Shown here in pieces: positions 8,887 to 17,958 of a stretch of 64,000 bases of DNA. Position 1 is the first letter of the stretch; every line of letters starts with the position of its first letter. The notes below the pieces were generated by a model. The model did not search any database and was not told where the DNA came from. It saw only the letters and a list, made by a program, of their open reading frames with translations. Origin of the DNA: Paenibacillus sp. MAEPY2 (GTDB taxonomy: Bacteria; Bacillota; Bacilli; Paenibacillales; Paenibacillaceae); contig NZ_AWUK01000004.1 in assembly GCF_000499205.1 (NCBI RefSeq), forward strand, positions 186,001 to 250,000, written 5' to 3'. The position numbers and the translations under genes were made by a program.

Positions 8887-9339
8887 CTATTGAAATGTTT
8901 TAATAAAATTTTTCTGATCCTTTGTAAATACATATCCACGATGTTCGTAAAATTGGTGAGCCGGGATTCGACTTGGATGTGACAGTAGTTTAATTCCGGA
9001 GTAGCCGTTATTCTTTCCCCATTGCTCCAGAGACTCGATCAACAGGCTGCCTGTACCCTGATTTCTAGCCTTTTCCTTCACAACAAAGCCCAAAATATTC
9101 AGTAGGGAGTCGGCAAAAAGCAACTCATATGGACTTCCATGGATGTAGCCAATAACTTCGTTATCCTGCTCACACACCAAAATCTTATCATTGGTTTTCG
9201 TTGTAATGACTTCAATCTTTGCCTTAACCTGCTGCTCGGAGAATACATGCAAATTCGGGTTAAATTCCTGATTCAGCAAATAAATATCATGAACATCTGT
9301 CACCCGGATATCCCTTATCTTTCTTTCTCGCATTCGCAT
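8887..9339 (-). CDS. GNAT family N-acetyltransferase
   Basis: A 150-residue acetyl-CoA dependent acetyltransferase. The core reads LNILGFVVKEKARNQGTGSLLIESLEQW, where RNQGTGS is the pyrophosphate-binding loop (Q/RxxGxG/A), followed by HPSRIPAHQFYEHRGY with the catalytic-type tyrosine. The start ATG at 9339 follows GAGGGG. Substrate unknown; monocistronic with its own terminator. Confidence 0.88.
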   Translation of the reverse strand: MRMRERKIRDIRVTDVHDIYLLNQEFNPNLHVFSEQQVKAKIEVITTKTNDKILVCEQDNEVIGYIHGSPYELLFADSLLNILGFVVKEKARNQGTGSLLIESLEQWGKNNGYSGIKLLSHPSRIPAHQFYEHRGYVFTKDQKNFIKTFQ

Positions 9340-9472
9340 TTAATAACCCCTCATTCGCCCCAGGATTTGATATAGCTGAATTAAATGGTAATTCATTTTT
9401 GCATCGATTGACAAGAAAAATACAATTGGACGAGGAACTAAACAGATAAACAGATAAAATGAAATGATACAT

Positions 9473-9513
9473 AAAAGCAGCCTGCTCTCTTGTTTCCAAG
9501 GAACAGACTGCCT
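9473..9513 (-). terminator. terminator of the lipoprotein gene
   Basis: GCAGTCTGTTC pairs with GAGCAGGCTGC around a loop, followed by TTTTATG on the minus strand. Confidence 0.65.
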
Positions 9514-9583
9514 CATATCATCTGTGATTTAAAATTTGCTTATTCCAAAATTCACGGCATACATATTCATTATCCAAGCACGC

Positions 9584-10474
9584 TTACTCGTGCATGATGG
9601 AATTAATGGAGGCATAAACCATTGGCAGGAAGCCTTCTGATGGTTCGCCAACCGGTGCATGGATATGGAAAGCGAAGCCAGTGCCATCCAGCTCTTTTAC
9701 GATGAAGTACTCTGTTTTCTTATTATTTTGAGACATCATGAACAATTTTGCCTCTTTCATCGGGCCATTGCTAAGCTTTTCCTCACTTAATTGCTCAACC
9801 GCTCCGGTTTCTGACAGTTCTTTCTTCGCATCCACCTTCAGTTCATTCAGGTTATAATCCGAAGGCAGTTTTTCAATCTCTACCTCGTAATCCGGATCAA
9901 TCTTCATGGTCAATTCATGATCGTCCGCATCAAATGTCATTGGTTCAAAGACATATAACGAGTAACCTTTGGCTTGAGCCAATGTAACCGGACGCTTTTC
10001 GGTCATGCCTTCTACAGTCACTTCCAACTCAGACGTCTTTGGACGATCCGAGGTAACATTACCGCCTGCATTCGAACCGTTATTGTCATCATCGGACTTG
10101 ACCTTGGTAATTTCCGTAAGCACCAATTGTTTGACCGTCGTGTCGCCTTTAATGGCCTTCTCTACATATTTGAATTGAACGGAATCTTCATCGTCAATGT
10201 CATCAAAAGACTTCTGCACATCCTCACCCACCTGGAAAGACATTGGTTCCTCATTCACACGAATTTCAACCGTGTGCGGGTCTGCCCATCCGGTCAAAAT
10301 GCCTTCAGCTTCGATCACAGCACTCTCCTCAGGCTGTTTCCCTGGTGCCGTCGTCTGTTCTTCTGTATTATTCGCGGGTGGCTGAGCAGTAGGGCTACTG
10401 TTGCCGCAGGCCACAAGCGAGAATCCCATAACCAAAACAAGTAATGATGCACTAATATTCATAGTATTTCGCAT
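9584..10474 (-). CDS. lipoprotein of unknown function
   Basis: A 296-residue exported lipoprotein: signal peptide with lipobox LVACGNSS, then a Pro/Thr/Glu-rich linker. Residues about 55-115 form a small domain (ILTGWADPHTVEIRVN, QFKYVEK) like those found in metal or sugar binding small beta-barrels, and the second half (TSELEVTVEGMTEKRPVTLA onward) is a separate acidic domain. I recognise no named family. The ATG at 10474 follows GGAGGTG. The next gene upstream is also a lipoprotein, but about 140 bases separate them. Confidence 0.7.
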   Translation of the reverse strand: MRNTMNISASLLVLVMGFSLVACGNSSPTAQPPANNTEEQTTAPGKQPEESAVIEAEGILTGWADPHTVEIRVNEEPMSFQVGEDVQKSFDDIDDEDSVQFKYVEKAIKGDTTVKQLVLTEITKVKSDDDNNGSNAGGNVTSDRPKTSELEVTVEGMTEKRPVTLAQAKGYSLYVFEPMTFDADDHELTMKIDPDYEVEIEKLPSDYNLNELKVDAKKELSETGAVEQLSEEKLSNGPMKEAKLFMMSQNNKKTEYFIVKELDGTGFAFHIHAPVGEPSEGFLPMVYASINSIMHE

Positions 10475-10615
10475 ATGAACACCTCCGTTAGCTTATACGC
10501 AATGATGCTTGTCCATGTTGCCTGACTTGTTAACTTGACAGCTTAGTATTACTTACACGGCTGACAAGACGCTCAATCATGCAAATGTTCAATAGCCCGT
10601 TAACACCATGAGTAA

Positions 10616-11269
10616 TCAGCCGGCTTGCTCCATTTTCACAAGCTTTGCGTTGGCTCCGTTGAACGCTTTCGTCTGCTTGTTGAACTGTTGTCTTAACTCG
10701 GCCACTTTGGCATATTGGCTGTTCCGTTCCCGAATCGCACGTTTGATCTTGACCAGATTAGGCTCCACGCTGCCTCTCATCAATGAATATAATTGCTCGT
10801 CCGCATCAAGACTCTGTCTGTAGGAAGCAACAAACGCTGCAAACGACGCAGCTCTTTGCTCATATTGATCCAATACCGTGTGAGCCTGAGCCAGGTTCTC
10901 TTCTTTTTCAAAGGATAACTGATCCAGCGAAGTTCGCAGTTCTTCCATCTGTTCTTTTGTCCTGCTCATTACCGCTTCAGCCTGTTCAAGCAGAGTTCTT
11001 CGCTCGGAAATATGTCCGTCCGCCTGATCCAGCAGAGCCTCCAGGTTACTGTTTCTATTCTTTCCTTTACTCAAAATCGATCCGTACAACTCCATGTCTT
11101 CCCGTTCATGACGGACAATCTCCTTCAGGCTCTGGTTCATCTCCTGATCGGTAAGAATTAGTTGATTGACTTGATTTGCCGCAGGAACCTGCGGCTGACC
11201 GCAAGCACTGACAAGCAGAGCCAGCAATATGCTGACCCCGGCCAGAGCTATCTTTTTTCTTCTAAGCAC
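10616..11269 (-). CDS. YkyA-like cell-wall binding lipoprotein
   Basis: A 217-residue lipoprotein with lipobox LVSACGQP followed by a long coiled coil (heptads through LEALLDQADGHISERRTLLEQAEAVM and beyond), the layout of the YkyA family of putative cell-wall binding lipoproteins. The GTG at 11269 is chosen because AGGAGG lies nine bases upstream; an ATG eight codons earlier precedes that site. The deacetylase gene lies 75 bases upstream on the same strand, so both may be co-transcribed, fitting a shared envelope role. Confidence 0.8.
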   Translation of the reverse strand: MLRRKKIALAGVSILLALLVSACGQPQVPAANQVNQLILTDQEMNQSLKEIVRHEREDMELYGSILSKGKNRNSNLEALLDQADGHISERRTLLEQAEAVMSRTKEQMEELRTSLDQLSFEKEENLAQAHTVLDQYEQRAASFAAFVASYRQSLDADEQLYSLMRGSVEPNLVKIKRAIRERNSQYAKVAELRQQFNKQTKAFNGANAKLVKMEQAG

Positions 11270-11344
11270 CTCGGGGTGCCTCCTCTCTTGCATCTATCGC
11301 TCGATGACTTATCGCTTATTTCAGTATTTATGCAAAATGCCTGT

Positions 11345-12247
11345 TTATAACCGGGTATCCCCGCTAAAATTAGCTACCCAATGGGCGCTCGGATCGTAGA
11401 CCTCAAACTCATAGCCCCGATCTTCAAGCAGTTTTAAAATGCGCGGCAGTGCCTCTACGGTCTGTTCCCGCTCATGCATCAGGATCACTTCCTTATCCCG
11501 GTGCACACTACTGCTGACACGTTCCACGATTTTGTCCGGCTGACCCGGTAAATTCCAATCGAGAGAATCGGTAGTCCAATCCCACATTTTGAATCCGGCC
11601 GCGGCAATGTCGCCCCTGAAGTCTTCTCCAATCTGTGGGCTACTTCCATACGGAGCACGAATCAGGTGTGGTGTGAAGCCAATGAGGTCATGGACCATCT
11701 TCTGCTCCTTCTTGAACTCCTTCACAAAATTAGCGGAGGTTCCGCTCTTATACAATTTGTTATAGTTATGTGTCATGCTGTGAAGACCAGGATAACTGCC
11801 CTCTTTGACAAGCCGCTCCACCGCTTCCTTGTGCTGATTCAACTGGCGCCCAATCATGAAAAAGGTTGCCTTTGCCTCATGCTGCTTCAAAATATCCAGT
11901 AGTTGATCGGTATATTCACTTGGTCCATCATCAAACGTTATGTATGCCAGCTTGCGCACCTGACCCTGGAACCGCGCAGGCTCCTCTTTGGACTCCGGAG
12001 TCATTTCAATCATGCCAAGCTTGGTTGGCTGTTCAATTGCAGCTACTGGAGGGGGTGCTACATAATCCTTGATCCAGTGCGTCATGCCAATGAATGCATA
12101 TGTTAAACCGATAATGAGCAGTGCCAGAAGCACCAGTGCAGCACTCAGTCTCCCATACCGGATTCTTCTTCGTCCATGCGTCTTGGTTCGGCTTGTTCTA
12201 TGCGGAATGCCGCCACTCTCTCCCGCTCTCTGTTGTTGAACTCTCAC
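11345..12247 (-). CDS. membrane-anchored polysaccharide deacetylase (NodB domain)
   Basis: A 300-residue protein with a basic N-terminus, one transmembrane anchor (about residues 34-55) and an extracellular NodB/CE4 domain (about 95-300). The motifs are TFDDGPSEYT (motif 1 with base and metal-binding Asp), HSMTHNYN (motif 2, metal His), RAPYGSS (motif 3), DWTTDSLDW (motif 4) and ILMHE (motif 5). These enzymes remove acetyl groups from peptidoglycan or chitin-like polymers using Zn or Co. The GTG start at 12247 is the first in frame; a later start is possible. Confidence 0.88.
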   Translation of the reverse strand: MRVQQQRAGESGGIPHRTSRTKTHGRRRIRYGRLSAALVLLALLIIGLTYAFIGMTHWIKDYVAPPPVAAIEQPTKLGMIEMTPESKEEPARFQGQVRKLAYITFDDGPSEYTDQLLDILKQHEAKATFFMIGRQLNQHKEAVERLVKEGSYPGLHSMTHNYNKLYKSGTSANFVKEFKKEQKMVHDLIGFTPHLIRAPYGSSPQIGEDFRGDIAAAGFKMWDWTTDSLDWNLPGQPDKIVERVSSSVHRDKEVILMHEREQTVEALPRILKLLEDRGYEFEVYDPSAHWVANFSGDTRL

Positions 12248-12476
12248 TTCCAGGCCACTTCCTTACTTTCATTTTTTCCCGATTATTGGTACATTATATC
12301 GTTTCATGTCTCTATATAGAAGATTAATAGAAAAATGGTCCTGGAGAATGACAGAATAGTTACAAGCCCGGTTACAATCTACTTATCTATTTCTTCTCTT
12401 ATACTTTTCCTGCGGATGCATTGTCCTGTATAATAAATTGATTTACGCCATTTGACTTCAAGAAGGAGCTACATCC

Positions 12477-13421
12477 ATGACTAGCTTGAACCGTGCCGGC
12501 AGATCGATCTTTCTGCTATTCTTTGTCGGCATTATTGCCATTTCATTTTCTTCCATCTTTGTACGTTGGTCCACAGCCGATGTCGCCGTCATTGCGATGT
12601 ACCGACTGTTCCTCACCAATCTGCTCATGCTGCCTTTTGTGTGGAAATTCCGTCATGAGATGATGGGTTTGAATTTCAGACAATGGGCTTTGCTGCTCGC
12701 ATCCGGTGTCATGCTGGCCCTCCATTTCCTGCTCTGGATGGGATCGCTTCGGCTCACGAGTGTAGCCAGTTCAACGGTCATTCTCGCTTTGGAGCCTATA
12801 TTGATTCTCGCCGGTTCCGTCTGGCTGTTCAAAGCCAAGATCAACCGCATGATGATCATCGGCATGGGTATCGCGCTGCTCGGATCAATCGCTATTGGTG
12901 CTGGAGATTTCCAGTTGGCAGGCACAGCGCTGCGAGGGGACATTCTTTCTTTGCTCGGGACAATCGCTGTGGCGGTACACATGCTGCTAGGACAGTTTTT
13001 GCGTGCTGGACTAAGTGCCTTCTCCTATAACTTCTGGGTATTTTTCGTAGCTGCCTGTACACTTGCGGTATATAATCTGGTTAATGGTCACCCGTTTGGC
13101 GGTTATGCGGCTTCCGAGTGGGGAATTTTCCTGCTGCTCGCCATCGTGCCAACGATCTTTGGTCATTATCTCTTCAATTGGCTGCTTCAATATATGAATG
13201 CTACGACGGTATCCATGGGTGTACTGGGGGAACCTGTATTTTCTTCACTGCTGGCCTGGATGCTACTCGGTGAATCCCTCAATGGGCTTCAAATGTCTGC
13301 CGGGGTTGTCATTATTTTCGGGGTATGGATCTTCATCCGGTATGGCAAAACCAAACCACAACCCATTCCCTCAGATGCTCCAGTAGCTGGAAAAGGGCCT
13401 GTTGAACCTACAGTGGTGTAA
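12477..13421 (+). CDS. EamA-family (DMT) transporter
   Basis: A 314-residue ten-helix transporter of the drug/metabolite superfamily with two EamA repeats. The first repeat contains ISFSSIFVRWS and ends VILALEPILILAGSVWLF; the second ends MGVLGEPVFSSLLAWMLLGESL. Members export amino acids, purines or similar metabolites. AAGGAG precedes the ATG by eight bases. It is divergent from the deacetylase gene and followed by the rhodanese gene on the same strand, separated by a strong hairpin. Confidence 0.88.
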   Translation: MTSLNRAGRSIFLLFFVGIIAISFSSIFVRWSTADVAVIAMYRLFLTNLLMLPFVWKFRHEMMGLNFRQWALLLASGVMLALHFLLWMGSLRLTSVASSTVILALEPILILAGSVWLFKAKINRMMIIGMGIALLGSIAIGAGDFQLAGTALRGDILSLLGTIAVAVHMLLGQFLRAGLSAFSYNFWVFFVAACTLAVYNLVNGHPFGGYAASEWGIFLLLAIVPTIFGHYLFNWLLQYMNATTVSMGVLGEPVFSSLLAWMLLGESLNGLQMSAGVVIIFGVWIFIRYGKTKPQPIPSDAPVAGKGPVEPTVV

Positions 13422-13458
13422 CTTGCGTTTGTATTCGAATATTTCTAAAAAAACAACT

Positions 13459-13491
13459 GGGACCTGCATCACGCAGGTTCCGGTTGAATCC
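13459..13491 (-). terminator. strong hairpin between eamA and the rhodanese gene
   Basis: A 14-pair stem (CAACTGGGACCTGC with GCAGGTTCCGGTTG, two G-U pairs, loop ATCAC). A U-run occurs only on the minus strand (TTTTTTTAG after the stem), although both neighbours read on plus. It may block antisense transcription or shape the 5' leader of the rhodanese mRNA. Confidence 0.5.
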
Positions 13492-13521
13492 ATCCCACTA
13501 CATATAAGGCGGTGTGTTTTC

Positions 13522-14358
13522 ATGAAAAATATTGTATCCATGCGCTGGCTGCTCGCCAGAATGTACGAACCGGATGTCGTCATTGCCGATTGCCGATTCC
13601 TGCTTGGTCAACCCAATGCCGGGAGAGAAGCTTATGATGCGGGGCATATTCCAGGTGCAGTTTATCTGGATCTGGAAAAGGATCTGTCCGCTCCCGTATC
13701 CACACACGGAGGGCGTCACCCGCTTCCAGATCCGGCTGAACTGGCAAATCGCCTCTCCAAAGCTGGCATCGGCTCGAATGCACGCATTATTGCCTACGAT
13801 GACCAAGGTGGTATGAACGCATCGCGGTTGTGGTGGTTACTTCGTTATCTGGGACATGAACAGGTGTATGTTATGGACGAAGGCTTCTCTGCCTGGCAGA
13901 ATGCCAAGTTCCCGGTGACCACGGATGTGCCTGTTCAGATTCCGGCTTCGTTTGAAGTGAATGTGCAGCCAGGACTGCTGGCGAGTGTTGAGGATATGCA
14001 AAAGGCGTCTACTGACGGCTCAGCTGTGCTGATCGATTCCCGCGATGCCCGCCGCTATGCTGGATTAGAGGAACCGATTGATACCAAGGCTGGACATATT
14101 CCGGGCGCACTGAATTATTTTTGGAAAGATGTGTTGAACTCGGAAGGACGCTGGACAGGTGCTGGAGCGTTGGAAGAACGTTTCAGCAAACTGGACAAAG
14201 ATGGCGCGATTATTGTGTATTGTGGTTCTGGCGTCTCGGCCTGCCCCAATGTGATTGCGCTCGAAGAAGCGGGATATTCAAATGTGAAGTTGTATTCCGG
14301 AAGCTGGAGCGATTGGATTAGTTATGAAGAGAATCCGGTGGCTACCGGAGAGGAATAG
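13522..14358 (+). CDS. sulfurtransferase (tandem rhodanese)
   Basis: A 278-residue two-domain rhodanese that moves sulfane sulfur from thiosulfate or mercaptopyruvate to acceptors such as cyanide or thiols. Domain 1 (HIPGAVYLDLEKDLS, YDDQGGMNASRLWW) lacks the cysteine, as usual. Domain 2 has HIPGALNYFW and the active loop CGSGVSAC with Cys234. CGSGV is the thiosulfate:cyanide or SseA-like loop. I chose the ATG at 13522, preceded by AAGGCGG; a frame opening at 13402 adds an unlike tail that runs through the hairpin. Confidence 0.9.
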   Translation: MKNIVSMRWLLARMYEPDVVIADCRFLLGQPNAGREAYDAGHIPGAVYLDLEKDLSAPVSTHGGRHPLPDPAELANRLSKAGIGSNARIIAYDDQGGMNASRLWWLLRYLGHEQVYVMDEGFSAWQNAKFPVTTDVPVQIPASFEVNVQPGLLASVEDMQKASTDGSAVLIDSRDARRYAGLEEPIDTKAGHIPGALNYFWKDVLNSEGRWTGAGALEERFSKLDKDGAIIVYCGSGVSACPNVIALEEAGYSNVKLYSGSWSDWISYEENPVATGEE

Positions 14359-14390
14359 AAGAATTGAGCAGATATGCTGTAGGTAAGTTG

Positions 14391-14430
14391 GAGTACATCG
14401 GTCAAGTGGCGATGTACTCTTTTTCTTTTT
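14391..14430 (+). terminator. rho-independent terminator
   Basis: GAGTACATCG pairs with CGATGTACTC and is followed by TTTTTCTTTTT. It ends the rhodanese transcript. Confidence 0.9.
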
Positions 14431-14439
14431 AATGTGGTC

Positions 14440-15480
14440 CTAAAATCGGGAGAGTCGACAAGGGTCTAATTCACTTCTTGATTCCCGATCGATGATTTCA
14501 CTTGCAGCAAAACGTGCAATCAGCGGAGCCAGCGTAATTGCAGAATGCATCACCGTCAGATAAAGTCCCTTTATGTGATCTTGGAAACCCACGATTGGAT
14601 AGCCGTCTTCAGGCATAGGTCTCAGACCGACCTTTATGCTTTCCAGTTCCAGTTGATTCCCGTCCTTCAGACTGCGACGCAACGTGTCGAATGCTCGCTT
14701 ACCAACAGCCTCTGGTCCGTTTTCCTCCGACTCGTCGATATAATCTTCCGCAGCCAGCAGCGTATAATCTGTCAGTTGACGCGCTTCAAATTGCGCATTC
14801 GAGATCAATGTATGGATCAGTTTATTCGTCGTTTTCATCCGAATCAGAATGGAGGGCGACGACGTTACCGGCACGGAACAACCTAACGGGTTGCAAAGTT
14901 CGGAGACACCTGTACCTGCGGCCAATACCACGACATCCGACTCCAGAAAACCTTTGGACGTATGGACGCCAACCAGGCGGGAATCTTCTTGCTGCAGTTG
15001 TGTAACGTTGGTATCGAACTGAACCTTTGCTCCGTACTCCTGCGCTTTGTTCAACAACAGCTCCGTTAACACTACAGGGTCTACTGCACCTTCTTCGCTA
15101 ACATACATCGCTTCATCCGGATATTCCTTCAGATTTGGCTCCAATGCTTCAAGCTGCTCCCGATTTATATTTTGAAAGTGGAGTTGCTCCCTTAGGGGCG
15201 GAGTGTCCCAAGTCAGCGCTCCATGCCAATGAATTTTTAATTCGGGTATCTCCTGCTGAAGCGCATGATATTCTTCCAAAGCTGCATCGTACAAATGCCA
15301 GTATTCGGGAGCCACTCTATGAGAAGTATGTATCCAGGCAAAAGACTTATCCGTGACTTCACACGCCGCCGCGGGGTGTCGTTCAATAAGGGTTACATCC
15401 TGGTTTCGTTTGGCCAGATGATAGGCCATGGACGCCCCGACAATCCCTGCGCCAATAATGACAATTTTTTGTTTATTCAA
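14440..15480 (-). CDS. FAD-dependent oxidoreductase (DAO family)
   Basis: A 346-residue flavoenzyme of the D-amino acid/glycine oxidase family. The N-terminal Rossmann motif is VIIGAGIVGASMAYHLAKRNQDVTLIE, with the terminal Glu binding ribose. The C-terminal flavin segment is LRPMPEDGYPIVGF followed by LTVMHSAITLAPL, as in sarcosine/glycine-oxidase-like enzymes. Substrate is probably an amine or amino acid. The TTG at 15480 follows AGGAGGAG. A promoter with an inverted-repeat operator lies directly upstream. Confidence 0.88.
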   Translation of the reverse strand: MNKQKIVIIGAGIVGASMAYHLAKRNQDVTLIERHPAAACEVTDKSFAWIHTSHRVAPEYWHLYDAALEEYHALQQEIPELKIHWHGALTWDTPPLREQLHFQNINREQLEALEPNLKEYPDEAMYVSEEGAVDPVVLTELLLNKAQEYGAKVQFDTNVTQLQQEDSRLVGVHTSKGFLESDVVVLAAGTGVSELCNPLGCSVPVTSSPSILIRMKTTNKLIHTLISNAQFEARQLTDYTLLAAEDYIDESEENGPEAVGKRAFDTLRRSLKDGNQLELESIKVGLRPMPEDGYPIVGFQDHIKGLYLTVMHSAITLAPLIARFAASEIIDRESRSELDPCRLSRF

Positions 15481-15501
15481 TAATGACTCCTCCTTTTCAC
15501 C

Positions 15502-15540
15502 ATTATAACATAGGCGTTATGATATTCAGATGTCATAACG
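15502..15540 (-). promoter_or_regulatory. promoter and operator of the FAD oxidoreductase gene
   Basis: On the minus strand TGTTATAAT forms an extended -10 (TATAAT at 15502-15507). A perfect inverted repeat, CGTTATGA and TCATAACG with a 10-base spacer (15515-15540), covers the -35 region, as expected for a repressor or activator site. Confidence 0.5.
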
Positions 15541-15608
15541 ATGTTGGCTGCAACTCCGCCAGAATCAGTGGAACATTCGCTATTCCTCCCAAAGGGAATT
15601 CATACAGG

Positions 15609-15639
15609 GCAGGAGCTTCCCCCGAAGGGAAGCTCCTGC
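15609..15639 (-). terminator. strong hairpin after the STAND regulator gene
   Basis: GCAGGAGCTTCCC pairs perfectly with GGGAAGCTCCTGC (13 pairs, five-base loop). No clear U-run follows on either strand. Position suggests it ends the regulator transcript. Confidence 0.5.
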
Positions 15640-15695
15640 TGAGTCGGAATCAAGCATTGGAACCAGCCCAATATTACATCGCTTCGACGCAATCC

Positions 15696-17804
15696 CTATC
15701 CTTTCGATTCCGTCCAAGCCTCCGTGAAGGCATAACCCAGATGCTGGAATGCCTGCCGTACATGGCGGTAGAAGGTCGCACGGCTCATATGTAAGGCTTC
15801 AGCCAACTGCGATTTGCGGAAGTTCCGCTGAAGGTAGCCATCCCTCAGAATGCGCTGCTCGAACTCCGTGAGCGGATACCGCGGTGTCACTTCTGTAAGC
15901 AGGCACAGAATTAGTTCCCTTGCCGACGTTGGCTCACAACCCGCCGCTTGCAGAGAGGGTATTGCTTCCAAAACCGAGTCATCATACATATGCTGGACCA
16001 TTTGCTTCATTTCACTCCAGGGAACGGCACGCAGCGCCTCCGCCTCCACTGGTCCGCTATCGTGCAAGCTCTGTTGCAGCAATCGTTTGACCCATATTTC
16101 GAACGTGATTTGGCGAAAATCCAGCTCCCACAACGTTACCTGCTCTCTCCCGCTGCGTCTAGATGGCGCGTGCTCATCCGGAATACCGCCTCCTCTGTCA
16201 AAGCCCAACTGCGAGAGGAGTGTGCCGAGTTGCGGGTCTGCCGCTGGGATGATCGCACGCAAGCCGTTTGCCGTATCAATGAGCCAGTTCTGGAACAGCA
16301 TGGCCCCCAGCTCCTCCGGGCGATAATATGGCTGCTCCACGTCCACCGCAGCCAGCAATACACATACCGTATCTCCATCACGTCTCGCATCATACCCGTT
16401 ATCACCAGCTAGTTTGGGCATGAGTTCAGCCAAAGCAGGCGCATAACGTTCGATCAACGGCCATGTGCGTTCACTCAGCCACAAACCCGCGCAGAACGCC
16501 AGCGGCTTGCCGTCACCGTTGCGAATTAAGCGAAGCCCTTCGGGAGCAACGTGTACAATATCGTCCAGCAATGCATGATGCTGCCCGCTCTCCACCAGTT
16601 CCGACTGCCAATCGCCTCTGGCCAGCGAGGCCTCCAGATAGCGGTGTAGCAGGGCCAATTCGTTCGGATTCAAGGATGCTTGTTGCTCATAATGCTGCTG
16701 ACGTATTCCAGAAAAATCAGCATAGGCATGCACAGCAGGCAGTTGTTCCCGGTACAGCTCCAGCACATGCGCTGCGATCTGCATCTGTCCCAGCTTAGTT
16801 GCTGCTGGATATCTCTCCGCCAGCAGTTCCAATACCCTGGAGCGCATGGATTGATACTGTCCCGGGTCTCGCTTTTCATAATCCTCGCGCAGCATACAGG
16901 AGACCAACTGATGGAGACTCAAACCGTCCGCTTCTCTTCGAACACAGGATAGTCTGCCAAGGTCCATATACTCCGAGGCTGTAAGCGGTTTCTCCAACAG
17001 CTGATTGAGGATGGTTTGATCAGCGGAAGGGAGAATGGACATCACCTGCAAAGCCTCTACCATCCAAGGCAAAGCCGCTTCCTTCAAAAACTCCGCGCTT
17101 AGTATTCCCGGAAGCTGTGACATCCGGGGTTCTCCGTCTTGCCGCCGAAGCATGTCGACGGTCAGTGCAAGCAGCAGCGGATGACCGCTTGTCCGGTACT
17201 CTAGCTCCCATTGCACGGAAACAGGCAATCCGCTTGCCTGCACGTAATCAAACACCTCTTTGCGTGAGAACAACTCTAACGGGAAACTATCGATTCGTTG
17301 TCCCCATATCGGATTTGCCTGCCACGTAACGGGCAGACCAATCCGTGAAGCAAACACGAATAGACACTGTGCTCCAACTAGTCTTGGAAGGAAGCTGGAC
17401 AGAAGCCAGCTTTCGATCCGTTCCAGATTTTCACAGTTATCAATCAGGAGCACCGTTCGCTGTCCCGTCAATTCCTCTAAGACATGTGCAAGCTGGGGCA
17501 CGTCTACGCTGCGCAATCGGCCGTATTCCACCTCCAGGCTCATTTCCAGATGCGTCAAAAACGCCCCTGTCGTCTGCATGGAGATTCTTCCATCTATCCA
17601 GATGGTCCGCACATCAGCCGTTCTTGCCACATGGGCAAGCTCGGTCAGAAGCGTCGTTTTCCCAATACCTCCGATCCCGGAGACGGAAAAGATTCGTGAA
17701 TCGGCCTCCGACAAGTTTAACCAGCTGGCGAAATCCTGCTTTTCCCGAGCGAATCCGATGATTCGCGCTGCATAATCATTTTGGTTAACCGATAGCGGGT
17801 ACAT
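15696..17804 (-). CDS. STAND-type ATPase transcriptional regulator
   Basis: A 702-residue regulator of the MalT/GutR-like STAND class. A Walker A loop GIGGIGKT is at residues 43-50, a Walker B segment VLLIDNCE about 110, and sensor-like FASRIGLP further on. The middle is helical and repeat-like. The C-terminal 60 residues (LTEFEQRILRDGYLQ, KSQLAEALHMSRATFYRHV) form a helix-turn-helix. Such proteins bind DNA after ligand and ATP binding. The ATG at 17804 is preferred over a GTG at 17855, though its binding site AAAGAGG is 12 bases away. Its likely target is itself or the neighbouring flavoenzyme. Confidence 0.8.
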   Translation of the reverse strand: MYPLSVNQNDYAARIIGFAREKQDFASWLNLSEADSRIFSVSGIGGIGKTTLLTELAHVARTADVRTIWIDGRISMQTTGAFLTHLEMSLEVEYGRLRSVDVPQLAHVLEELTGQRTVLLIDNCENLERIESWLLSSFLPRLVGAQCLFVFASRIGLPVTWQANPIWGQRIDSFPLELFSRKEVFDYVQASGLPVSVQWELEYRTSGHPLLLALTVDMLRRQDGEPRMSQLPGILSAEFLKEAALPWMVEALQVMSILPSADQTILNQLLEKPLTASEYMDLGRLSCVRREADGLSLHQLVSCMLREDYEKRDPGQYQSMRSRVLELLAERYPAATKLGQMQIAAHVLELYREQLPAVHAYADFSGIRQQHYEQQASLNPNELALLHRYLEASLARGDWQSELVESGQHHALLDDIVHVAPEGLRLIRNGDGKPLAFCAGLWLSERTWPLIERYAPALAELMPKLAGDNGYDARRDGDTVCVLLAAVDVEQPYYRPEELGAMLFQNWLIDTANGLRAIIPAADPQLGTLLSQLGFDRGGGIPDEHAPSRRSGREQVTLWELDFRQITFEIWVKRLLQQSLHDSGPVEAEALRAVPWSEMKQMVQHMYDDSVLEAIPSLQAAGCEPTSARELILCLLTEVTPRYPLTEFEQRILRDGYLQRNFRKSQLAEALHMSRATFYRHVRQAFQHLGYAFTEAWTESKG

Positions 17805-17823
17805 CCTGCGTTTATACCTCTTT

Positions 17824-17832
17824 CTCTTAGAG
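17824..17832. promoter_or_regulatory. CTCTTAGAG repeat upstream of the STAND regulator
   Basis: The sequence CTCTTAGAG, itself palindromic around its centre, lies just upstream of the regulator gene and recurs at 17896-17904, inside the larger palindrome. Confidence 0.4.
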
Positions 17833-17887
17833 TTGAGACTAAAATGAGACCACACGTTTTCTCTAGTATACTATACTATTTTATACA

Positions 17888-17904
17888 CTAAGAGACTCTT
17901 AGAG
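17888..17904. promoter_or_regulatory. palindromic operator candidate upstream of the STAND regulator
   Basis: CTAAGAGACTCTTAG is a perfect 15-base inverted repeat and includes part of a second copy of CTCTTAGAG. It flanks a TATACTATTTTATACA promoter-like stretch. The spacing of about 72 bases between copies would suit looping or cooperative binding. Confidence 0.45.
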
Positions 17905-17958
17905 GTTACTAACCTTCGTTCCAGGCTGGAATCCTACATGCAAACATCGGGGGTTGCA

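Noticed and set aside
15483..15794. Open frame on plus across the region between flavoenzyme and STAND genes
   Set aside because: It overlaps the end of the regulator, runs through a strong hairpin and has no recognisable domain.
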